Source: Nitrospira sp. CG24B (GTDB lineage Bacteria; Nitrospirota; Nitrospiria; Nitrospirales; Nitrospiraceae). Taken from it: a stretch of DNA of 64,000 nt. Positions 11,265 through 21,109 of the stretch are shown here, piece by piece. The stretch lies in the NCBI GenBank assembly GCA_002869845.2, contig NEWS02000001.1, positions 26,727 to 90,726 of the forward strand, in the 5' to 3' direction. The first letter of the stretch is position 1, and each line of letters opens with the position of its first letter. The position numbers and the translations under genes are program-made. Below the pieces are notes generated by a model. The model saw only the letters and a list, made by a program, of their open reading frames with translations, ran no database searches and was not told where the DNA came from.

Positions 11265-11293
11265 GGGCGGCATTCCAGATGGAAATGCCGCCC
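11265..11293 (+). terminator. Stem-loop terminator after mutS
   Basis: A 10-bp perfect GC-rich stem (GGGCGGCATT / AATGCCGCCC) with a 9-nt loop lies 31 bp after the mutS stop, in the gap between convergent genes. There is no long T-run on either side, so it may act as a bidirectional or weakly intrinsic terminator. Confidence 0.7.
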
Positions 11294-11314
11294 ATTCGCA
11301 TCTTGCAATAGTCG

Positions 11315-11977
11315 TCAGTGCGCCTGATTATACTGTGCGGTCCAAGGAATCAACCCACCCACGGTTTTTCCGCCTGGAAGCATCACGTCGTACTGCATGC
11401 CGACATTGCCTCCATCCGGCGTGACGGGAGAAGTGTTGAGACCTGTCTTGGCTTTTGCACAGGTTGACTCGAATTCGTTTTTCCCAGCGCATTCCCTGAG
11501 GCGAACCGCGGAAATGCTCAGAGGTTTCCCCACGGAACCAGACACCTCAGGAATCTTCTTCACGGATGAAATCACCCGATGATTTTGCTCGGTTTCCGTG
11601 GCGACGAATTCGATCAAGTCCGTTGTGCTGCCAGGGGGAACTTCCTTGGCCGCTGTAGGTCCGGCATGAAGGCGACCCATCTTCTTCAGCTCTTGCCAGG
11701 CTGACTTATCAGCATAGAACTTCAGCGTTTTGCCTGGATGAACTTTTTGCCAATACAACCCGCTCTCCGCGTTACCACCGAAGACAGCTGTGTTAATCCA
11801 CACGGCTTCATCGTAGGGATCAAGGATGATCACCCGACCTTGAATGGTGGTCGGCTTGCTCATGTCACCCCATTCGAATCGTTCTTGAAATGACTCAATA
11901 GCCGAGGCAGTTGAAGCCAGGCCGGCTACCAGGGTAACGGCGGCCAGCACGGCGGCACCTTGCTTGTGCAACATCAT
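11315..11977 (-). CDS. Exported protein of unknown function
   Basis: About 220 aa. The start is set at an ATG-ATG pair (11977) preceded by AAGGAGG at good spacing. It has a signal peptide (MMLHKQGAAVLAAVTLVAGLA, cleavage after ASA near residue 26), then a mature protein beginning IESFQERFEWGDMSKPTTIQ. A repeated theme is short hydrophobic strands such as IQGRVIILDPYDEAVWINTA, suggesting a beta-rich periplasmic domain. Two cysteines in the C-terminal third (RECAGKNEFESTCAKA) could form a disulphide. I recognise no family. It lies 46 bp downstream of another small exported protein and is probably co-transcribed with it. Confidence 0.75.
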   Translation of the reverse strand: MMLHKQGAAVLAAVTLVAGLASTASAIESFQERFEWGDMSKPTTIQGRVIILDPYDEAVWINTAVFGGNAESGLYWQKVHPGKTLKFYADKSAWQELKKMGRLHAGPTAAKEVPPGSTTDLIEFVATETEQNHRVISSVKKIPEVSGSVGKPLSISAVRLRECAGKNEFESTCAKAKTGLNTSPVTPDGGNVGMQYDVMLPGGKTVGGLIPWTAQYNQAH

Positions 11978-12023
11978 AATCGCGTCCTCCTTGAACAACA
12001 TCATCTGTACGCTTTGAACGTGA

Positions 12024-12539
12024 CTAGTCCTTGATGACTTTGAACCCGGTGATGGTTCTGCCGTCCAGCGTGACTTCCATGGCAACCAATTCTTGAGAGG
12101 CCTTGATAATTTGGTCCATCAAGGCTTTGTCTTTGACCGCCAGTCGAACCGTGGTGGCCGCATGGTACCAGCCAGAATAGGTTGAATTTTTCTCACTACC
12201 TCCGGAGAATCCCCAGGCACAACAACTGAACAATGGATCAGGCGGCTTCACGTCAAGCATCGTTGATGATCGCCCTCCACTGTCGCCGGAGCCTGGTTCT
12301 CCCGTATTCCAATATTGAATGCCGAACAAGAGCTCCCCATCTGGGTTGTCCGCCCACTGCGACCAGACTCGGCCTTGCAGTTTCTTGGCTGCCTCAGCAG
12401 CCTTTAAGGGCTTCCCTCCAACGACTGCATCGGCGAGGCCTATGTGTTCTATTGCCCCTGCAGCGAACGAAAAATCAGCCGCTAGCAAACCGAAAGACGA
12501 AAAAACCGCCGCTGCTGCTAGAACGACAGCCCTTTTCAT
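12024..12539 (-). CDS. Exported protein of unknown function
   Basis: About 171 aa from an ATG at 12539 with an AAGGAGGG Shine-Dalgarno. The signal peptide MKRAVVLAAAAVFSSFGLLA ends near SFAAGA. The mature part has a Trp/Gly/Ser-rich centre (GRVWSQWADNPDGELLFG; a CCAWGFSGGSEKNS segment with adjacent cysteines) and ends in LVAMEVTLDGRTITGFKVIK, a beta-hairpin-like tail. No family is recognised. It is followed by the second exported gene at 11315-11977; both have the same type of strong ribosome-binding site, so they probably form a two-gene secreted unit. Confidence 0.75.
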   Translation of the reverse strand: MKRAVVLAAAAVFSSFGLLAADFSFAAGAIEHIGLADAVVGGKPLKAAEAAKKLQGRVWSQWADNPDGELLFGIQYWNTGEPGSGDSGGRSSTMLDVKPPDPLFSCCAWGFSGGSEKNSTYSGWYHAATTVRLAVKDKALMDQIIKASQELVAMEVTLDGRTITGFKVIKD

Positions 12540-12828
12540 ACGCAATCCCTCCTTCGTCAATTTGAGCCCGATATTCCGATGAGACATTAGCTCTTCCTAA
12601 TACGTGATCTTAAGATTAGGTCGAAAATCCTCTTAATAGTTTAGAGTCCTTCAATAACCTGGACCAAAATGAATGGAAAGCGGTCCGGTTGGTACCGGAA
12701 CGGTACTGAAACTACAACGCCCTGTCAAGAAAATGTTTGCCAGACTTATCACAGGAGGATACACAACCCTTACAGCATATACAAAACAATAAGTTATACG
12801 TCCTTTCCGACTGGAAAGCATGCTGTGG
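12540..12828. promoter_or_regulatory. Intergenic region between the exported pair and the M16 protease gene
   Basis: About 290 bp lies upstream of the exported-protein pair and downstream of the minus-strand M16 gene. It should hold the promoter of the pair. AT-rich tracts occur at about 12600-12650 and 12780-12800. I see no coding signal, repeat or terminator hairpin that is convincing. Confidence 0.3.
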
Positions 12829-14106
12829 TCAGGCTGTGATGTTTTGGAATTGCCCGCTTAACGCCTTCACTTGCCGTGAGGAAAGTGGCCCCAACCCTGT
12901 CAGGGCTATTCTTTCAGGGGTGAAGAGATCCTGTGCGACTTGACGTATTTGTTGTGGTGTAATCCCATCTATTTTCAAAATCATGTCTTCCAGGTTCGTA
13001 TGGGCGCGGGAGATCAATTCATCTTTTGCGAGTTTGTTCATCCGGCTATGCGAACTTTCCAAGCTGAGCATGAGGCCGCCTTTCATCTGTTCTTTTGTCC
13101 GTTTTAGCTCATGCCGATCAATTCCATCTCTGCTCAAGCGCCGGATCTCGCGACTGACGAGTTCAAGAACGCGCTCAACCTCCCGAGCTTGCGTGCCTGC
13201 ATAGACGGTGATCGTACCGCCATCGGAATAACCCGACAAAAATGAGTAGATCGAATAGGATAGGCCCCTTTTTTCACGGATCTCCTGGAATAGTCTCGAA
13301 CTGACGCCACCGCCGAGGACACTGTTCAACGCATAGACCGCATATCGATCCTTATGACCGGCTGCAACGCCCTTGAGTCCCAGACAGAGGTGCACTTGCT
13401 CTAACGATTTGTGTTTCACGATGGCGCCACCACAGATTTCCGGAGGCCAACGTTTTCGAGGAAGGACGCCTGACGAGGGTCGATACTTCCCAAAGGTGCG
13501 AGCGATCGTCTTTTCGAGCTGCTGTTGATTGAAATTCCCGGCTACGGCGAGCACGATCTCTTCGGGACGATAGTGCGTATCAATGTACTCGAGGAGATCC
13601 TGTCGTCGGATCCTGGCGATTGTTGATTCCCGCCCAAGAATCGGACGACTCAAGGGATGTTGGCCCATCGCTAACTTGGTATGCAACTCTTGAACGAGAT
13701 CCTCGGGATCGTCTTGAACCATTCGAATTTCTTCAAGGACGACCTGCTTTTCCTTTTCAATTTCTTTCTTTCCGAGTCGGGAGCGGAGAAACAGATCTCC
13801 CAAAAGGTCGAGGGCCTTGGGGAGGTGTTGATCCAAGACCTTGACGTAGTAGGTTGTGGTTTCGCGCGTGGTAAAGGCGTTCATCTCGCCCCCCAACGCA
13901 TCGATTTCACGAGAAATCTCCGTGGCCGATCGAGTGGTCGTCCCCTTGAAGAACATATGTTCGATGAAATGGGCGTACCCAGCCTGTGTGGGGCTTTCAT
14001 CACGTGAGCCCGTATTGACCCAGATGCCTATGGTGACGGATTTGAGGGTTGGGATTCGCTCGGAAACCAAGCGAATCCCGTTCTCGAGGATGAGCTTACG
14101 GTACAA
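12829..14106 (-). CDS. M16 family zinc peptidase (processing-protease type)
   Basis: 425 aa. The inverted zinc motif HFIEH (HxxEH) is at about residue 47 within AGYAHFIEHMFFKGT. The third zinc ligand glutamate lies in the EEIRMVQDDPEDLVQE region near 125. The C-terminal half carries the R/Y-containing FQEIREKRGLSYSIYS motif near 290 that completes M16 active sites. The size matches single-chain bacterial members (PqqL/YmxG-like), which form dimers and cleave short peptides. The start appears to be a TTG at 14106, 3 bp after the pnp stop. The pnp-M16 order is a known conserved neighbourhood, as in Bacillus pnpA-ymxG. Confidence 0.93.
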   Translation of the reverse strand: MYRKLILENGIRLVSERIPTLKSVTIGIWVNTGSRDESPTQAGYAHFIEHMFFKGTTTRSATEISREIDALGGEMNAFTTRETTTYYVKVLDQHLPKALDLLGDLFLRSRLGKKEIEKEKQVVLEEIRMVQDDPEDLVQELHTKLAMGQHPLSRPILGRESTIARIRRQDLLEYIDTHYRPEEIVLAVAGNFNQQQLEKTIARTFGKYRPSSGVLPRKRWPPEICGGAIVKHKSLEQVHLCLGLKGVAAGHKDRYAVYALNSVLGGGVSSRLFQEIREKRGLSYSIYSFLSGYSDGGTITVYAGTQAREVERVLELVSREIRRLSRDGIDRHELKRTKEQMKGGLMLSLESSHSRMNKLAKDELISRAHTNLEDMILKIDGITPQQIRQVAQDLFTPERIALTGLGPLSSRQVKALSGQFQNITA

Positions 14107-14109
14107 GTG

Positions 14110-16227
14110 TTACCCACCCACTGACTCGTTTGCACCGCCGCCCGTCGGTGCGGGCATGGTTTCTTTTCGGCTAAGCCGAATCTTGCCTTGTCTATCGATC
14201 TCCAGCACTTTCACAAGAATTTGATCGCCTTCGGCGACCTCGTCAGACACGGCTTTCACTCGATGATGCGCCAACTGTGAGATATGGACCAACCCATCGG
14301 TGCCTGGCAGCACCTCCACAAAGGCGCCAAAGTCCATAATCTTTCTGACCGTTCCCGTATAGACTTTCCCGACTTCGACTTCCTCAGTTAGTCGGTTGAT
14401 GATCTCTTTGGCTTTTTGTAAGGACGTCCCGTCCGCAGAAGCGATGGTCACAATCCCGGTATCTTCGACACTGATCTTAACGCCACAATCGGACTGAATG
14501 CCACGGATGGTTTTACCGCCCTGTCCGATAATGTCACGAATCTTATCTTGTTTGACCTTCATTGTGTAGATGCGAGGGGCGAACGTCGACAATTCGGTGC
14601 GATGACTGCTGAGGGCCTTCGCCATATGGCCAAGAATGTGGAGGCGTCCCAACCGGGCCTGCTCCAAGGCTTGCTGCATCAACGCTGTGGTAATGCCACC
14701 AATCTTAATGTCCATTTGCAGTGCTGTCACACCGTTCTTAGTCCCGCACACTTTGAAGTCCATATCACCCAGATGATCTTCAAGGCCGAGAATATCCGAC
14801 AAGATAATGACGTCGTCCCCTTCTTTGATCAACCCCATAGCAATGCCGGCGACTGGCTCCTTGATTGGAACGCCTGCGTCCATCATGGCCAGCGTCCCAC
14901 CGCACACGGTTGCCATCGAGGAAGACCCATTGGACTCCAGAATCTCAGACACAATCCGTAAGGTGTAGGGGAAGACATCCTTGCCTGGGATGACGGGCTT
15001 CAACGCCCGTTCCGCCAAGGCTCCGTGCCCAACCTCACGCCGTCCGGGCGAACGAAGCGGCCTCGCCTCACCGACGCTGAATGGCGGGAAGTTGTAATGC
15101 AGCATAAAGGTCCGCATGTACTCGCCTTCCAACGCATCGATACGCTGTTCATCGTCGGTCGTCCCTAGCGTCACCACCGCTAAGCTCTGTGTTTCGCCGC
15201 GGGTAAAGATCGCAGACCCATGGGCTCGCGGCAGAGCGCTCACCTCACACGTAATCGGACGAATATCCGCAGGACCGCGTCCGTCGGCGCGAGATCGCTT
15301 CTCCAAAATCATCTTCCGGACTTCTGTGTATTCCAATTGATGGAACACAATCTTGATATGCCGTTCCCTTGAGGAATCATCTGCCTTTTTCAGCTTGGCA
15401 ATGGTGTCGACCAGAATGTGGTCCAACCGCTCCTGCCTGGCAGTCTTGTTGGCAATCATGATGGCGTCACGAATGGGTTGCGCCACCAATGCCTTGATCT
15501 CGACCTGCAACGCCGAATCGATCGACTCTTGAACAACGACTCTCTTCACTCTGCCAACCTTCTTGGCCAATTCATTAATCTTGCTGACGATTTTCTTAAT
15601 TTCGGAGTGAGCCAATTCCAGCGCTTCAAGCATCATCTGCTCGGATAATTCATTGGCACCTGCCTCCACCATCATCACCGCGTCCGCTGTGCCCGCAACC
15701 ACCAGATGCAGCTCGCTCTGCTCCATCGTTTCAAGGTCAGGATTGATAACCAGCTGGCCATTGACGCGACCGATCCTCACACCAGCCACGGGGCCGTTGA
15801 ACGGAATGTTCGATACTGCGAGGGCCGCTGATGCCGCAGTGATTCCAATAACGTCGGACGAACCGGTCTTATCTGCCGATAGGACTGAGGCAATGACCTG
15901 CGTCTCGAAATAGTAGCCTTCGGGAAACAACGGGCGGAGGGGCCGGTCAATCAAGCGGCTGGTCAGGACTTCCTTTTCAGCCGGTCGGCCTTCTCGCTTG
16001 AAGTAGCCTCCAGGAATTTTCCCGGCCGCGTAGGCCTTTTCCTGGTAATCAACGGTCAAGGGAAGGAAATCAATCCCAGGCTTGGCCGTTTGCGCAGCCA
16101 CGGCCGTCGCAAGAATGACCGTGTCGCCATACGAAGCCCATATCGACCCGTCAGCTTGTTTTGCGATGCGGCCGGTTTCGAGGCGAAGGGTTCGACCTGC
16201 AATGTCGATTTCTACGACGTGTATCAT
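14110..16227 (-). CDS. pnp: Polyribonucleotide nucleotidyltransferase (PNPase)
   Basis: 705 aa 3'-5' phosphorolytic exoribonuclease and degradosome component. There are two RNase PH-like core domains (about 1-230 and 310-545) joined by a helical linker. A KH domain follows near 555-615 (IRDIIGQGGKTIRGIQ), then an S1 RNA-binding domain near 620-690 (GKVYTGTVRKIMDFGAFVEV). Catalytic-core motifs such as SSMATVCGGTLAMMDAGVP are intact. The start ATG 16227 follows GAGGAGACC. The gene is downstream of rpsO with a long hairpin in between, consistent with the autoregulated leader seen for pnp in enterobacteria. Confidence 0.98.
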   Translation of the reverse strand: MIHVVEIDIAGRTLRLETGRIAKQADGSIWASYGDTVILATAVAAQTAKPGIDFLPLTVDYQEKAYAAGKIPGGYFKREGRPAEKEVLTSRLIDRPLRPLFPEGYYFETQVIASVLSADKTGSSDVIGITAASAALAVSNIPFNGPVAGVRIGRVNGQLVINPDLETMEQSELHLVVAGTADAVMMVEAGANELSEQMMLEALELAHSEIKKIVSKINELAKKVGRVKRVVVQESIDSALQVEIKALVAQPIRDAIMIANKTARQERLDHILVDTIAKLKKADDSSRERHIKIVFHQLEYTEVRKMILEKRSRADGRGPADIRPITCEVSALPRAHGSAIFTRGETQSLAVVTLGTTDDEQRIDALEGEYMRTFMLHYNFPPFSVGEARPLRSPGRREVGHGALAERALKPVIPGKDVFPYTLRIVSEILESNGSSSMATVCGGTLAMMDAGVPIKEPVAGIAMGLIKEGDDVIILSDILGLEDHLGDMDFKVCGTKNGVTALQMDIKIGGITTALMQQALEQARLGRLHILGHMAKALSSHRTELSTFAPRIYTMKVKQDKIRDIIGQGGKTIRGIQSDCGVKISVEDTGIVTIASADGTSLQKAKEIINRLTEEVEVGKVYTGTVRKIMDFGAFVEVLPGTDGLVHISQLAHHRVKAVSDEVAEGDQILVKVLEIDRQGKIRLSRKETMPAPTGGGANESVGG

Positions 16228-16250
16228 CTATGGTCTCCTCTGGTTAGATC

Positions 16251-16386
16251 CACAGATGCCCACTGAGATACGCTCAGCAACAAGTGCGTAGTTAAAAAGC
16301 TGAAATCAGCGACTTCTCGCCAGCTTTACAGCTTTTCACTCTTACATCGCGCACTTGGTGTGAGCGCATGTCGGTGTTCATCTGTG
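16251..16386 (-). promoter_or_regulatory. Long structured leader (large hairpin) between rpsO and pnp
   Basis: The rpsO-pnp spacer contains two arms of about 38 nt that pair across the whole region. CACAGATG at 16251-16258 pairs with CATCTGTG at 16379-16386, and CAAGTGCG at 16281-16288 pairs with CGCACTTG at 16350-16357, with partial pairing in between. Inside is a second stem formed by AAAAGCTG and CAGCTTTT. In E. coli a comparable double-stranded pnp leader is cut by RNase III and used by PNPase for autoregulation. Structure is seen; function is inferred. Confidence 0.6.
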
Positions 16387-16439
16387 GGACATTCGAACGA
16401 TGCCATGGCGCCGGTCAACGCCGCTGTTCGCACGACCGG

Positions 16440-16709
16440 TTACTTGCGAATGTTGAGTCGCTCGATCACGGTTTTATAACGCGCTTCCTCCACACCGCGG
16501 AGATAGTCCAGAAGACGACGCCGGCGTCCAACCAGCTGCAACAATCCACGCCGCGAGTGGTGATCCTTTTTATGGGTCTTGAAATGTTCGGTGAGATACG
16601 TAATCCGGTTGGTCAACACCGCAATCTGAACTTCCGGCGATCCGGAATCCTTATCATGCTGCTGATATTGCTTGATGAGTTCACTCTTTACTTCTTTTAA
16701 CAACGCCAT
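16440..16709 (-). CDS. rpsO: 30S ribosomal protein S15
   Basis: 89 aa, the standard length. The S15 signature is intact: [20 protein letters not shown], then [20 protein letters not shown] and [20 protein letters not shown]. It binds 16S rRNA h22 in the platform of the small subunit. The start ATG follows AAGGAGTAGG. It lies 16 bp after truB and upstream of pnp, the conserved truB-rpsO-pnp order. It may be shared between a truB read-through transcript and its own promoter; none is obvious. Confidence 0.98.
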   Translation of the reverse strand: MALLKEVKSELIKQYQQHDKDSGSPEVQIAVLTNRITYLTEHFKTHKKDHHSRRGLLQLVGRRRRLLDYLRGVEEARYKTVIERLNIRK

Positions 16710-16725
16710 ACCTACTCCTTCCGTA

Positions 16726-17676
16726 TTAATGACTTACGAGACTCAACACTTTGCGAATTCGAATCGAGCCCACACCGCTGGCATCATGAGTTCCAATGGC
16801 TAACAACTGACCGGCTTCATCCTTGAGGCGTACCGAAACTGTGGAATGGGCAGGCGGGAGTTGCCCGACTCCCATCGGAAAAATTGGTGAGCCATTCAAG
16901 ACACGCTGCGCCTGTTCCGCGTTCACGACCACTGCCGGGAGTTGGACGAGGAGTTGATCCAACGACATGAATTGCCTCGAGAGAGTTCCCATCGTGAGAT
17001 GGCTGGCAACTTGATCAATCGTCACTGCCTGTTCGATGGACAGTGGGCCGACACGGCGACGCTCGAGAGCATAGAGATGCCCTCCGACCCCTAACGCCTG
17101 TCCGATATCGGCACACAAGGTGCGTATATACGTGCCTTTGGAACACACAATGCGCAGGGCCACGTCACGACCGTGAACGGCCACGATCTCTAGCTGATGA
17201 ATGGCAATCGACCGCTCTGCCCGATCGACCGTCTTGCCTGCCCTGGCTGCTTTATACAACGGCTGTCCGCCGACTTTCACAGCTGAATACATTGGTGGCA
17301 ATTGCTGCTGCACTCCTCGGAATTGGGCGATCACTGCCTGAAGCATATCTTCCGTGATCGCGCCTGGATCGACTCTGCTCAAAACCTGCCCGGTTGCATC
17401 CTGGGTGTCGGTCGTTTCCCCCAAGCGCATGACAGCGTGGTACTCCTTATCCCAATCGATCAGGTACTCGGCGATTCTCGTGGCCCGTCCGACAAGGATT
17501 GGCAACACACCTGTGGCGCTAGGATCCAGCGTACCGGCATGACCGACTTTGCTTCCTCTCAATAAGCTCCGGACCTTGGCGACGACATCGTGTGAGGTCC
17601 AGCCAGCTTCCTTATGGAGAACGAGGACTCCCTCCAGGACATCACTCAGGTCCGTTCTGATAGCTATCTGTTCCAT
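16726..17676 (-). CDS. truB: tRNA pseudouridine-55 synthase
   Basis: About 316 aa from ATG 17676. It isomerises U55 in the T-loop of tRNAs. The catalytic aspartate lies in [16 protein letters not shown] near residue 50. [17 protein letters not shown] near 80, [19 protein letters not shown] near 130 and [15 protein letters not shown] near 180 are family signatures. The C-terminal part resembles a PUA-like domain, with [17 protein letters not shown] near the end. It starts 4 bp after rbfA ends, so the two are probably coupled. Confidence 0.96.
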   Translation of the reverse strand: MEQIAIRTDLSDVLEGVLVLHKEAGWTSHDVVAKVRSLLRGSKVGHAGTLDPSATGVLPILVGRATRIAEYLIDWDKEYHAVMRLGETTDTQDATGQVLSRVDPGAITEDMLQAVIAQFRGVQQQLPPMYSAVKVGGQPLYKAARAGKTVDRAERSIAIHQLEIVAVHGRDVALRIVCSKGTYIRTLCADIGQALGVGGHLYALERRRVGPLSIEQAVTIDQVASHLTMGTLSRQFMSLDQLLVQLPAVVVNAEQAQRVLNGSPIFPMGVGQLPPAHSTVSVRLKDEAGQLLAIGTHDASGVGSIRIRKVLSLVSH

Positions 17677-17680
17677 ACCC

Positions 17681-18091
17681 TTAAGAGTCCGTGATTCTCT
17701 GAGCACTGCTCGGAGAATCCTGGGTTTCCTGCTGTTCAGGCTCCCCATGCAGGCCTTCCAAGAGCTGCATGATCCGGTCACCGCGAGGTCCGCTGACGTC
17801 CTTCTTGAAAATCACATCGGGCAGGTAGCGGAGCGAGAGGCGCCGCCCTAATTCCGACCGCACAAACCCACTGGCTTTTGAGAGGCCAGTAAAGACCTCG
17901 CGCTCGGCTTCCCCCGTTTCCATGGTCGTGACAAAAATATGCGCGATGCGCAAATCCGCTGTCAGCTCGACATCAGTAACCGTGACGTCATGGACCCGAG
18001 GATCCTTGATTTTTCGCATGAGAATATCCGCCACTTCCATGCGAATCTGGTCAGCCACTCGGTCTGCCCGTTTATAGGTCGCCTTCGACAT
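17681..18091 (-). CDS. rbfA: 30S ribosome-binding factor A
   Basis: About 136 aa from ATG 18091; a TTG at 18118 would add nine residues. This KH-type fold factor matures the 5' end of 16S rRNA and helps cold adaptation. Family signatures are RADRVADQIRMEVADILMRK, KDPRVHDVTVTDVELTADLR with AHIFV, and the C-terminal LSLRYLPDVIFKKD. About 20 extra residues, rich in Glu/Gln/Ser, follow the conserved core. It lies between the DUF503 gene and truB in the infB cluster, as in many bacteria. Confidence 0.95.
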   Translation of the reverse strand: MSKATYKRADRVADQIRMEVADILMRKIKDPRVHDVTVTDVELTADLRIAHIFVTTMETGEAEREVFTGLSKASGFVRSELGRRLSLRYLPDVIFKKDVSGPRGDRIMQLLEGLHGEPEQQETQDSPSSAQRITDS

Positions 18092-18132
18092 CTTCGTACC
18101 CAGCCTTACCAGTCGCAAGCATGACAGGAGGG

Positions 18133-18414
18133 TTAGAGGAATTCCAACTGGACTCGTGACACTTCAACTGCTGGCATGCTTTTAATCAGATTCAACGCTT
18201 GTTCAAGCACCTGGTTCACATGGCTACGCTCATTCGACACACAAGCCATTCCAAGAATAGCCTTCTGCCAGAGATCCTGGCCATCCACTTCGGCGACTGA
18301 GAGGTTAAACTTGCCACGAAGCCTGTCCTTGATTCCATGAAGGACTTGCCGCTTGTCTTTAAGCGACTGGCTCCCCGAGATGAATAACTCGACGGTGTAT
18401 AAGCCCACGACCAT
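18133..18414 (-). CDS. DUF503 (YlxP-like) protein
   Basis: 93 aa, matching the DUF503 family in full. The start is VVGLYTVELFISGSQSLKDK, the middle RQVLHGIKDRLRGKFNLSVAEVDGQDLWQKA, and the end VSRVQLEFL. The family is nearly always found between infB and rbfA. Structures show a ferredoxin-like fold and it is suspected to help ribosome assembly, but no reaction is known. The context here is the standard one. A 107-bp spacer with no clear terminator separates it from the infB stop. Confidence 0.9.
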   Translation of the reverse strand: MVVGLYTVELFISGSQSLKDKRQVLHGIKDRLRGKFNLSVAEVDGQDLWQKAILGMACVSNERSHVNQVLEQALNLIKSMPAVEVSRVQLEFL

Positions 18415-18521
18415 GACCAGAATTCGGGTTAGTGTCGGCTCACAATAGAGGCGCCATGATTCAGCTTCATGAGCTTGTCAGGCCTTTCAGGTAAGAGGCT
18501 ACAATAAAAATCCTTCGGCTG

Positions 18522-21092
18522 CTACTCGAGCTTCGCCGCGATCTTATCGACTGCATAGGCCTCAATGATATCGCCTGATTTGACATCGTTGAAGTTTTCG
18601 ACGCTCAATCCGCATTCATATCCCTGCTGTACCTCACGCACATCATCCTTGAACCGCCGCAACGAACCAAGTTTCCCCTGATAGACCACCACATTGTCCC
18701 GAATCACTCGGACGCCGACGCTTGACCGAGAAATCGTCCCATCAATAACATACGCCCCTGCTACGGCTCCGACCTTTGGAATCGTAAAGACCTGCCGTAC
18801 TTCCACTCGTCCTAACACACGCTCCTTCAGGGTCGGCTCGAGCAAGCCTTCCATTGCAGCCTTGATGTCCGCAATAGCGTCATAAATGATCGTGTAGAGC
18901 CTGATATCGACACCCTGCTGTTCGGCCAATGCGGCTGCCTTTGGTTCTGGCCTGATATTGAAACCGATGATGATGGCTCGCGACGCGGAAGCAAGCAACA
19001 CATCAGATTCCATCACCCCACCAACTCCGTTATGAATCACGCGCAGCTTGACGGCATTCGTCGACAGCTTTTCGACCGCGCCAGCCAATGCTTCAGACGA
19101 TCCTTGCACGTCAGCCTTGATGACAATGGCCAACTCCTTCACGGATCCTTCTTGAATCTTCGCAAAGAGATCATCCAAGGTGACCTTCGCGGGGCCTGTC
19201 AGCTCTGCAGCTCGACGCTTTTGCGCTCGTTCCTCCGCGATCTCTCGCGCAACTCGCTCATTGGAGACAACATGGAAGACATCTCCCGCCGACGGCACGC
19301 CCGGCAAACCAATCACTTCCACCGGAATGGACGGCCCTGCCTGCTGCGCTTTTTCACCACGGTCGCTAAGGAGAGCCCGAACACGCCCGCTGAATGTTCC
19401 GACGACATAAGCGTCCCCCACCCGTAGAGTCCCGCTCTGAACCAACACCGTCGCAACCGGACCCCTCCCGCGTTCAATCTTGGCTTCGATGACGGTGCCT
19501 TTCGCCTGTCTGTGTGGATCCGCCTTGAGTTCAAGTACTTCCGCCTGAAGCAAAATCATCTCGAGGAGAGTATCAAGACCCATTTTTTCTTTGGCAGACA
19601 CCTCGACCATAATGGTATCGCCGCCCCAAGCTTCGGAAATCAATCCATGTTCCGAGAGAGCGTTTTTTACCCGATCAGGATTGGCGGTCGGCTTGTCGAT
19701 CTTATTCATCGCCACGATCAGCGGCACTCCGGCTGCCTTGGCATGGTTGATCGCCTCGATCGTTTGAGGCATCACACCGTCGTCTGCCGCAACAACCAAA
19801 ATGACGATATCCGTGACCTTCGCGCCACGAGATCGCATGGCCGTAAACGCCTCGTGACCGGGAGTGTCGAGAAAGGTGACCTGCTTGCCACGCACCGAGA
19901 CGGTATAGGCGCCGATATGCTGAGTAATGCCACCGGCTTCCCCTTCCGCTACTTTTGTTTGGCGAATCGCATCGAGGAGCGACGTCTTCCCGTGATCGAC
20001 GTGCCCCATAATGGTCACCACCGGCGGTCGAGGTTCCGGCCGTTCATCATCGCCGGTCTCAATGATATCTTGCAGCAACTCGTCCCCAATTTTCTCGACC
20101 GAGACCTCAACTTTAATCCCGCTTTCCTCGGCGAAAATCGATGCAGCGTCCAGACTCATAGGTTGGTGAAACGTCAACATTTGTCCCATATCCATTAGCT
20201 TCCGAACGATGTCTGCCGGCCGTTGACCGATCAACTCAGCGAACTCTTTCACCGTTGTCCGAGGGGTTACTTTCACGCTCTTGCGACGTGGTTTGGTGAT
20301 TTCTCCCGGAGTACTATGGTGGACATGCTTCGATCGGTCATCGCGGCGCTGCACCGGAATGGCACGAAGGTCCTGCCAGCGGGCGGCGTCTTCACGTAAT
20401 TTCACATCTTGCTGCTCGTCCTTAGGACGGCCTGTTTTTTTGGCTTTCTTGAGCTTTTCCTTGAGTGCCTCTGCCTCGATGGCCTCGAATGCCATGCTTT
20501 TCTTTTTACTGGCGACAGACTCGGGAGTCGCCACACCGGATATTGCCGGCGTGATGGTCGGCTTAGCCGGCGGCGCTTCCTGTTTCACATCGAGTGGCAC
20601 CGGTGCGGAGGGCGCAACCTCGTCCGGATCTTCTTTCACTGGAAGACTGAGGTCGACTGGACCATCGCTAGCAAGGAGGTCAACCGATGGAGTCGGTGTC
20701 GTTACAAGACTTGAGGACGCGGGCTGCGCTGAATGCTCAGTCTCACCAATCGAAGTTGAAAGAATGGCCTCAATCGGCTCGTCTTCCTTCTTTCGCTTGA
20801 TGAGAATGCGCCGCTTATCAGGCTTGAGCGGCTCTTCGACGACAGAACCCTTTGCCGCCACAGTTTTCCCCCGACTCGTATGCTCCGCCAACTTTGCACC
20901 GACCTCTCTCTCGATTCCCGTCCCTTGACTCGTCGATTTTGCGGCCAACTTATCCAACGCCTTCTGAACGATTTCCTCTTCAAGCGTACTGCTGTGAGAT
21001 GAAACCGAGACCCCCAGCTTCTTGAGCTCGGGGATGAGCACTCGATTTTCCATGCCTAACTTCTTCGCAAGTTCGTATACACGCATAGCCAT
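18522..21092 (-). CDS. infB: Translation initiation factor IF-2
   Basis: 856 aa GTPase that brings fMet-tRNA to the 30S subunit. The N-terminal IF2_N helix ([20 protein letters not shown]) is followed by a long, low-complexity Lys/Glu/Pro linker to about residue 270. A second IF2_N segment ([20 protein letters not shown]) comes next, then the G domain with [15 protein letters not shown] near 370, DTPGHEAFT, and NKID. Beta-barrel domains and the C-terminal fMet-binding domain complete the protein. The start may be the first or third codon, since ATG occurs at both. It lies 17 bp after nusA. Confidence 0.98.
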   Translation of the reverse strand: MAMRVYELAKKLGMENRVLIPELKKLGVSVSSHSSTLEEEIVQKALDKLAAKSTSQGTGIEREVGAKLAEHTSRGKTVAAKGSVVEEPLKPDKRRILIKRKKEDEPIEAILSTSIGETEHSAQPASSSLVTTPTPSVDLLASDGPVDLSLPVKEDPDEVAPSAPVPLDVKQEAPPAKPTITPAISGVATPESVASKKKSMAFEAIEAEALKEKLKKAKKTGRPKDEQQDVKLREDAARWQDLRAIPVQRRDDRSKHVHHSTPGEITKPRRKSVKVTPRTTVKEFAELIGQRPADIVRKLMDMGQMLTFHQPMSLDAASIFAEESGIKVEVSVEKIGDELLQDIIETGDDERPEPRPPVVTIMGHVDHGKTSLLDAIRQTKVAEGEAGGITQHIGAYTVSVRGKQVTFLDTPGHEAFTAMRSRGAKVTDIVILVVAADDGVMPQTIEAINHAKAAGVPLIVAMNKIDKPTANPDRVKNALSEHGLISEAWGGDTIMVEVSAKEKMGLDTLLEMILLQAEVLELKADPHRQAKGTVIEAKIERGRGPVATVLVQSGTLRVGDAYVVGTFSGRVRALLSDRGEKAQQAGPSIPVEVIGLPGVPSAGDVFHVVSNERVAREIAEERAQKRRAAELTGPAKVTLDDLFAKIQEGSVKELAIVIKADVQGSSEALAGAVEKLSTNAVKLRVIHNGVGGVMESDVLLASASRAIIIGFNIRPEPKAAALAEQQGVDIRLYTIIYDAIADIKAAMEGLLEPTLKERVLGRVEVRQVFTIPKVGAVAGAYVIDGTISRSSVGVRVIRDNVVVYQGKLGSLRRFKDDVREVQQGYECGLSVENFNDVKSGDIIEAYAVDKIAAKLE

Positions 21093-21109
21093 GAGGACGG
21101 TTCCGTATT

